A program made the position numbers and the translations under genes. The notes beneath the pieces are model-generated. The model was given only the letters and a program-made list of their open reading frames with translations. It was not told where the DNA came from and did not search any database. This document shows, piece after piece, positions 5,504 through 10,730 of a stretch of DNA of 10,730 nucleotides (position 1 is its first letter; every line of letters begins with the position of its first letter). The stretch spans positions 1 through 10,730 of the forward strand of contig ONVG01000037.1 of assembly GCA_900321195.1 (NCBI GenBank), given 5' to 3'. Source of the stretch: an uncultured Eubacteriales bacterium. Lineage in GTDB: Bacteria > Bacillota > Clostridia > Oscillospirales > Acutalibacteraceae.

Positions 5504-8335
5504 TTATTCTTCATTCTTTATTATTTTCTTCAGGTATCGTCCTGTGTATGATGACGGACAGGCAGCTATTTCTTCGGGTGTGCCCTCTGCTATTACAGTA
5601 CCTCCGCCGTCGCCGCCTTCGGGTCCCAGATCGATAATGTGGTCGGCTGTCTTTATAAGGTCAAGGTTATGCTCTATAACAACTACAGTGTTGCCGCTGT
5701 CAACGAACTTCTGCAAAACGTTGATAAGCCGGTGAACATCAGCTATATGAAGTCCTGTAGTAGGCTCGTCAAGGATATAGATAGTCTTTCCCGTTGAACG
5801 CTTTGAAAGCTCTGTCGCAAGCTTTATGCGCTGAGCTTCACCGCCTGAAAGTGTGGTTGAAGGCTGTCCTATCTTTATATATCCAAGTCCGACATCATAA
5901 AGCGTTTTAAGCTTATTGTATATTCTCGGATGATTCGCAAAGAACTGACAGCCTTCCTCGACCGTCATCTCCAGAACATCATATATGGACTTTCCCTTAT
6001 ATCTGACCTCAAGTGTTTCACGGTTGTAGCGTTTGCCGCCGCACACGTCACAGGGTACATATACATCAGGCAGAAAGTGCATCTCTATTTTTATAATGCC
6101 GTCGCCCTGACAGGCTTCGCATCTTCCGCCCTTTACATTGAAAGAAAAGCGTCCCGAGCCAAAGCCGTGCATCTTTGCTTCATTCGTCTGAGCAAAAAGC
6201 TCTCTTATATCGGTGAAAACTCCCGTATATGTCGCCGGATTCGAGCGCGGTGTCCTGCCTATCGGAGACTGGTTTATATCTATGACTTTATCGAGGTTTT
6301 CGATACCGGTCATTTTTTTGCACCTGACAGGCAGAGGCTTTGCGCCGTTCAGCTCTGAGGCAAGCTTTTTGTACAGTATCTCATTTACAAGAGATGATTT
6401 TCCCGAACCTGATACGCCTGTCACGCAGATGAATTTTCCAAGCGGAAACTCTGCATCTATATTTTTAAGGTTGTTCTGATATGCGCCGTAAATTTTCAGC
6501 TTTTTGCCGTTTCCTGCCCTTCTTGATTCGGGGACGGGTATATAAAGCTTTTTGCTGAGATACTGTCCTGTGAGTGACCTGTCGCAAGCCTTTATATCCT
6601 CAACCGTTCCCGCGCACACAAGCTCACCGCCGTGTATTCCTGCGCCGGGACCTATATCTATTATATGGTCGGCGGCATACATGGTATCCTCGTCATGCTC
6701 AACAACGATAACCGTATTCCCAAGGTCTCTCAGGTCTTTGAGAGTTGCTATTAGCTTGTCATTGTCTCTCTGATGAAGACCTATACTCGGCTCATCAAGT
6801 ATATAAAGCACTCCCGAAAGTGAAGAGCCTATCTGTGTTGCAAGACGTATTCGCTGACTTTCACCGCCCGAAAGAGTTCCTGCCGAACGTGAAAGCGTAA
6901 GGTACGAAAGTCCTACGCTGTTGAGAAAATTAAGTCTGTTGTCTATCTCCTTTGTAATAGCCTTTGCAATAAGCTTTTCACGCTCCGTAAGCCTTGTTGT
7001 CTTTGAAAATTCAAGCGCTTCACCGACTGACATATCACAGTATTCGCTTATATTCATACCGCCGACTGTAACGGCAAGGCTTTCGGGCGACAGTCTTTTT
7101 CCTCCGCAGGCATCACACGGCACAGATGACATATAGCTCTCTATCTCAGCCTTTATCCATGAGCTTTGTGTTTCACGGAAACGCCTTTCAAGGTTGTTTA
7201 TGATACCCTCGAATTCAGTCTGATATATCCCCGAACCGTATTCGTTTCTGCGGTGTACTGTTATCTTTTCTCCCTTTGTTCCGTAAAGTATGATATCCAT
7301 TATTTCTTCGGGCAGGTCTTTTACCGGTGTATCAAGGGAAAAATTATATTTTTCCGCAAGCGCTTCAAAATACATCGAGGCGATAGTACTTCCTTCCATT
7401 GCCCAGCCGCTTCCCTTTACCGCGCCCTGACGTATCGATTTATTATAGTCGGGTATTATGCGGTCAACGTCTATCTTCATGAACACGCCGAGGCCTGTGC
7501 ATTTTTTACATGCGCCGTAAGGATTGTTGAACGAAAACATTCTCGGACTAAGCTCGTCTATGCTCACTCCATGCTCCGGACAGGCATAATTCTGTGAGAA
7601 AAGTATATCCTCTCCTCCGCTGACTGCCGCTATAGTCAGACCTCCCGAAAGCTTTGAGGATGTTTCAACGGAATCCGCAAGTCTTGAACGTATTTCAGGC
7701 TTGATAACAAGTCTGTCAACGACTATCTCTATATTATGCTTTTTATTTTTTTCGGGCTTTATGGTTTCGGAAAGGTCATATATTATCCCGTCAACTCTGA
7801 CACGCACAAAACCGCTCTTTGATGCGGCTTCAAACTCCTTCTGATGCTCACCCTTTTTTGAGCGTACAACAGGCGCAAGTATCTGTATTTTCGTACCCTC
7901 CGGAAGCTCCATAAGCTTATCGACTATCTGATCGACAGTCTGCTGTTTTATCTCCCTGCCGCATACGGGACAGTGCGGAACACCTATCCTTGCATACATA
8001 AGTCTTAAATAATCGTATATTTCCGTGACAGTTCCGACTGTTGAACGCGGATTTTTTGAGGTAGTTTTCTGGTCTATGGATATTGCGGGAGAAAGCCCGT
8101 CTATGCTGTCAACGTCAGGCTTATCCATCTGTCCCAAAAACATCCTTGCATACGATGAAAGCGACTCTACATATCTTCTCTGTCCCTCCGCATAAAGCGT
8201 ATCGAATGCAAGCGATGATTTTCCCGAACCAGAAAGTCCTGTCACTACAACAAATTCATCACGGGGAATATCCACATTTATATTTTTAAGGTTATGCTCC
8301 CTTGCTCCTCTGACGATTATCTTTTTGAAAGCCAT
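5504..8335 (-). CDS. uvrA: UvrABC excision nuclease subunit A (UvrA)
   Basis: UvrA is the damage-sensing dimeric ATPase of nucleotide excision repair; it loads UvrB onto lesions. The protein is 943 residues, the usual full length. It has two ABC ATPase modules: Walker A GLSGSGKS at 33-40 and GVSGSGKS at about 640-647; signature LSGGESQ at 488-494 and LSGGEAQ at 829-835; Walker B YILDEPSIGLH at 511-521 and YILDEPTTGLH at 853-863. The C-terminal zinc finger is complete (C739, C742, C762, C765). The N-terminal zinc site reads C252-PE-H255 ... C276-KK-C279, so the second ligand is His rather than Cys. Two further CxxC pairs lie at C122/C125 and C407/C410. The start ATG has GGGTGG just upstream and lies 12 bp after the acetyltransferase stop. 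No uvrB or uvrC is in the window. An upstream promoter or LexA box is not evident, so expression probably comes from the preceding genes. Confidence 0.97.
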   Translation of the reverse strand: MAFKKIIVRGAREHNLKNINVDIPRDEFVVVTGLSGSGKSSLAFDTLYAEGQRRYVESLSSYARMFLGQMDKPDVDSIDGLSPAISIDQKTTSKNPRSTVGTVTEIYDYLRLMYARIGVPHCPVCGREIKQQTVDQIVDKLMELPEGTKIQILAPVVRSKKGEHQKEFEAASKSGFVRVRVDGIIYDLSETIKPEKNKKHNIEIVVDRLVIKPEIRSRLADSVETSSKLSGGLTIAAVSGGEDILFSQNYACPEHGVSIDELSPRMFSFNNPYGACKKCTGLGVFMKIDVDRIIPDYNKSIRQGAVKGSGWAMEGSTIASMYFEALAEKYNFSLDTPVKDLPEEIMDIILYGTKGEKITVHRRNEYGSGIYQTEFEGIINNLERRFRETQSSWIKAEIESYMSSVPCDACGGKRLSPESLAVTVGGMNISEYCDMSVGEALEFSKTTRLTEREKLIAKAITKEIDNRLNFLNSVGLSYLTLSRSAGTLSGGESQRIRLATQIGSSLSGVLYILDEPSIGLHQRDNDKLIATLKDLRDLGNTVIVVEHDEDTMYAADHIIDIGPGAGIHGGELVCAGTVEDIKACDRSLTGQYLSKKLYIPVPESRRAGNGKKLKIYGAYQNNLKNIDAEFPLGKFICVTGVSGSGKSSLVNEILYKKLASELNGAKPLPVRCKKMTGIENLDKVIDINQSPIGRTPRSNPATYTGVFTDIRELFAQTNEAKMHGFGSGRFSFNVKGGRCEACQGDGIIKIEMHFLPDVYVPCDVCGGKRYNRETLEVRYKGKSIYDVLEMTVEEGCQFFANHPRIYNKLKTLYDVGLGYIKIGQPSTTLSGGEAQRIKLATELSKRSTGKTIYILDEPTTGLHIADVHRLINVLQKFVDSGNTVVVIEHNLDLIKTADHIIDLGPEGGDGGGTVIAEGTPEEIAACPSSYTGRYLKKIIKNEE

Positions 8336-8347
8336 TTTTCCACCCGC

Positions 8348-9022
8348 TTATTCTTCGCTTCCTGAATCTTCCCTGTTCTTTTCCTTATCAAGAAGCATTT
8401 TTATAGTTTCTTTTACTGCTCTGAGGTCACTGCACGTAAGCACCGGTATAAGCTCATTTATCTCCGCAGGAGTCTTGTCCCACCACCTGAATTCAAGCAT
8501 AAGCTCAATAAGCTCATCATCAAAGCGTTTTCTTATCTCTCTTGCAGGATTTCCGGCAACTATCGTATAAGGCGGAACATCCTTTGTAACAACGCTGTTC
8601 AGACCGATTATCGCACCGTCACCTATCTTTACACCCGGAAGTATTACCGCATTCTGACCTATCCATACATCATTTCCTATGACAGTATCTCCCTTGATAG
8701 GCAGTTCTTCAAGCGGCGGCACTTCCTCGTCCCAGCCCTCCATTATATAGAACGGATATGTTGAGACTGCGTTCATCTGATGATTTGCGCCGTTCATTAT
8801 GAAATCCACTCCAGCAGCTATCTGACAGAACTTTCCTATTATAAGCTTATCGCCGTTGAAATCATAATGATGAAGTACATGCGACTCAAAATCCTTGTCG
8901 CTGAAATATGTGAAATCACCGACAATTATATCAGGATTCTTTATTGTCGGCTTTATGTATGTAACTGTCTTTATTCCGGGTACCGGAAATACTCTTGACG
9001 GATTCGGAGCATCATTTTTCAT
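8348..9022 (-). CDS. Vat/XAT-type hexapeptide-repeat O-acetyltransferase
   Basis: A 224-residue acetyl-CoA-dependent acetyltransferase of the xenobiotic acetyltransferase (XAT) group, with a left-handed beta-helix and expected to act as a trimer. The closest recalled family is the streptogramin A acetyltransferases (VatA-VatE), with CatB chloramphenicol acetyltransferases as cousins. The segment FIMNGANHQMNAVSTYPF contains the candidate catalytic His (H81, equivalent to H82 of VatD). The hexapeptide repeats are clear in LIIGKFCQIAAGVDF, TVIGNDVWIGQNAVILPGV and KIGDGAIIGLNSVVTKDV, followed by the conserved AGNPAREIRKRF and FRWWDK. The C-terminus is slightly longer than in Vat proteins and ends in a charged tail. 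The start ATG has GAGGTG 8 nt upstream. It sits between ftsH and uvrA with no mobile element in sight, so it looks chromosomal. Substrate is unproven: many chromosomal homologues are not known to confer resistance. Confidence 0.9.
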   Translation of the reverse strand: MKNDAPNPSRVFPVPGIKTVTYIKPTIKNPDIIVGDFTYFSDKDFESHVLHHYDFNGDKLIIGKFCQIAAGVDFIMNGANHQMNAVSTYPFYIMEGWDEEVPPLEELPIKGDTVIGNDVWIGQNAVILPGVKIGDGAIIGLNSVVTKDVPPYTIVAGNPAREIRKRFDDELIELMLEFRWWDKTPAEINELIPVLTCSDLRAVKETIKMLLDKEKNREDSGSEE

Positions 9023-9071
9023 ATCTTTTCACCTCAGAAATTTATATTTATTATATTTATATTATATACAG

Positions 9072-9099
9072 ATAAGGAGTGCTCTATGGCACTCCTTAT
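9072..9099 (-). terminator. Perfect 11-bp hairpin between ftsH and the acetyltransferase gene
   Basis: ATAAGGAGTGC (9072-9082) pairs perfectly with GCACTCCTTAT (9089-9099) around a 6-nt loop, 21 bp after the ftsH stop. On the minus strand the sequence after the stem is AT-rich but lacks a U-run, so it may terminate weakly, protect an mRNA end, or be a processing site. TATAAT on the minus strand (9066-9061) just beyond it is a possible -10, but a good -35 is missing. Confidence 0.5.
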
Positions 9100-9120
9100 A
9101 ATACTTTATCATTTATGGTC

Positions 9121-10730
9121 TTATTGCTTTTTGTTCTTGTCGTAGCCTGTGTAGAAAACTGTTTCCTCGTCATCATCGTCGGAGCTGTCATCCTCATCAG
9201 AGTCGTTATCCTCCTGAACAGCTTCCTCGCTTATCTCGTCTTCCTCTGCAAGCTCGTAATCGTCGGGAACTTCCTCTTTTTCGGACTCGGCAGCGATGCT
9301 TTCAGAATTTTCCGTTTCGGATGCTTCCGCTGTTACGGTATCTGACGGCTCGTCATCTTCGTCCTTGTCCTCAGGTATTTCCTTACCCTCCATAGCGCAT
9401 GCAAACTGCTCGCCTGTCATCTTTTCATGCTCGAAAAGGAACTTAGCTATAACATGGAGCTGGTCAACATGCTCTCTGAGTATCTTTTCAGTCTTTGCAT
9501 AACCGTCAGTGATATACTCCTTGACCTCAGCATCTATCTTTGCGGCTGTTTCCTCGGAATATGTCTTGTTATGACCGAATTCTTTGCCCAGGAATACCTC
9601 TCCGTCAGATGAGCCGTAGGTTATAGGTCCTAACTTTTCGCTCATACCGTACTTGGTTATCATTGAGAACACAAGGTTGGTAGCGCGCTCTATATCATTT
9701 GACGCACCTGTTGAGATATCGTCAAGAATGACAGCCTCGGCAACTCGTCCGCCCAAAAGAACAACTATTTCTTCAAGCATTTCTCTGCGTGAGCGGTAAG
9801 ACTTATCCTCTGACGGCAGCGACATTGTAAAGCCGCCTGCCATTCCTCTGGGGATTATAGATATCTGATGAACGGGATCCTGAGTAGTACAGTAATATGT
9901 CGCAACAGCATGTCCTGCCTCGTGATAAGCAGTGAGCTTCTTCTCCTTGTCGGACATTACTCTCGACTTCTTCTCTGTACCTACGACTACCTTGATAGTC
10001 GCTTCCTCGACTTCCTTCATTGTTATTGCCTTCTGGTCTTTTCTTGCGGCAAGAAGTGCGGCTTCATTGAGAAGGTTTTCAAGGTCTGCACCGGTGAAGC
10101 CTGCTGTTGATTTTGCTATTGTTTTAAGCTCTACATCAGGAGCGAGAGGCTTGCCCTTTGCATGTACCTTGAGTATTTCCTCACGTCCCTTGATATCCGG
10201 TCTGCCTACCATTACCTGTCTGTCAAAACGTCCAGGACGCATAAGCGCCGGGTCAAGTATATCGGGACGGTTGGTAGCAGCTATCATTATAACGCCCTCA
10301 TTTGCGCCGAATCCGTCCATCTCAACAAGGAGCTGGTTAAGTGTCTGTTCACGCTCGTCATGTCCGCCGCCAAGTCCTGCGCCTCTCTGCCGTCCTACCG
10401 CGTCTATCTCATCGATAAAGATTATACAGGGAGAATTTTTCTTTGCCTGCTCAAAAAGATCTCTTACACGTGATGCGCCGACGCCGACAAACATTTCAAC
10501 AAAGTCCGAGCCTGATATTGAGAAGAACGGAACGCCTGCTTCACCTGCAACGGCTCTTGCAAGGAGAGTTTTACCTGTTCCGGGAGGGCCTACAAGCAGT
10601 ACGCCCTTGGGTATCCTTGCGCCGAGATCGTTATACTTTTTGGGGTCCTTGAGGAACTCGACTATCTCACGAAGCTCTTCCTTTTCCTCATCCGCACCTG
10701 CAACATCGGCAAATGTAGTTTTTCGCTTTT
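9121..10730 (-). CDS. ftsH: ATP-dependent zinc metalloprotease FtsH, N-terminus cut by window edge
   Basis: FtsH is a membrane-anchored hexameric AAA+ protease that degrades misfolded membrane proteins and some regulators. The frame is open to the right edge, giving 535 visible residues; the N-terminal membrane segments and extracytoplasmic domain lie outside. The visible part starts in TTFADVAGADEEKEEL, the usual start of the AAA domain. Walker A GPPGTGKT is at 10567-10590. Then come Walker B CIIFIDEID, the pore motif MFVGVGASRV, and the second region of homology TNRPDILDPALMRPGRFDR with arginine fingers. The zinc protease site is HEAGH (visible residues 269-273), with the third ligand Asp in TGASNDIERAT (residue 345, equivalent to E. 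coli D492). All catalytic features are intact. The last 89 residues form an unusually acidic tail (separate finding). The next gene starts 98 bp downstream across a hairpin. Confidence 0.97.
   Translation of the reverse strand, partial: KRKTTFADVAGADEEKEELREIVEFLKDPKKYNDLGARIPKGVLLVGPPGTGKTLLARAVAGEAGVPFFSISGSDFVEMFVGVGASRVRDLFEQAKKNSPCIIFIDEIDAVGRQRGAGLGGGHDEREQTLNQLLVEMDGFGANEGVIMIAATNRPDILDPALMRPGRFDRQVMVGRPDIKGREEILKVHAKGKPLAPDVELKTIAKSTAGFTGADLENLLNEAALLAARKDQKAITMKEVEEATIKVVVGTEKKSRVMSDKEKKLTAYHEAGHAVATYYCTTQDPVHQISIIPRGMAGGFTMSLPSEDKSYRSRREMLEEIVVLLGGRVAEAVILDDISTGASNDIERATNLVFSMITKYGMSEKLGPITYGSSDGEVFLGKEFGHNKTYSEETAAKIDAEVKEYITDGYAKTEKILREHVDQLHVIAKFLFEHEKMTGEQFACAMEGKEIPEDKDEDDEPSDTVTAEASETENSESIAAESEKEEVPDDYELAEEDEISEEAVQEDNDSDEDDSSDDDDEETVFYTGYDKNKKQ

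Noticed and set aside
5930..6479. Plus-strand open frames opposite uvrA
   Set aside because: They are shadows of the strongly conserved uvrA frame, with no ribosome binding sites or recognisable domains.
9079..9345. Hydrophobic plus-strand ORF opposite the ftsH tail
   Set aside because: It is the antisense of Asp/Glu codons, which read as Val/Leu/Ile/Phe-rich hydrophobic sequence on the other strand. No ribosome binding site precedes it, and the start lies in the hairpin.

Overview
The window looks like chromosomal DNA of a Gram-positive gut or rumen Clostridia bacterium, most likely Ruminococcus or a close relative in the Oscillospiraceae/Ruminococcaceae. This rests on moderate GC, strong AGGAGG-type ribosome binding sites, a large secreted SH3/Ig-like/lysozyme protein of a kind I associate with ruminococci, and a DUF5685 / J-domain gene pair that I know from Clostridia. 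The genus assignment is an inference from protein style, not from a marker gene.

All seven genes I support lie on the minus strand, so transcription runs from high to low coordinates. Reading in that direction: the 3' part of ftsH (its N-terminus lies beyond the right edge); a 98-bp gap with a perfect 11-bp hairpin; a Vat/XAT-type hexapeptide acetyltransferase; uvrA, 12 bp later; a DUF5685 protein; a J-domain protein with a TPR-like middle and a cysteine-string tail; a small polytopic membrane protein; a 248-bp AT-rich gap with a well-formed promoter; a secreted 899-residue cell-wall lysozyme; and an intrinsic terminator. From the acetyltransferase to the membrane protein the gaps are 12, 27, 19 and 4 bp, so these five genes look like one transcription unit. 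The lysozyme gene has its own promoter and terminator.

The well-understood genes are housekeeping: FtsH (membrane AAA protease) and UvrA (nucleotide excision repair). The less described part is the three-gene cassette at 3372-5476. It joins a predicted metal-binding, acidic-motif all-helical protein (DUF5685), a J protein ending in 10 cysteines within 20 residues, and an integral membrane protein. Two of the three carry dense cysteine motifs, which suggests a membrane-associated chaperone or metal/redox function, but no function is established by the sequence.

The lysozyme is also unusual: its GH24 catalytic domain appears to be interrupted by a bacterial SH3 domain. The left 367 bp hold no gene. 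They contain GC-rich short palindromes, a 27-bp tandem repeat and a 32-bp direct repeat at 29/32 identity, which look like a dispersed intergenic repeat element.
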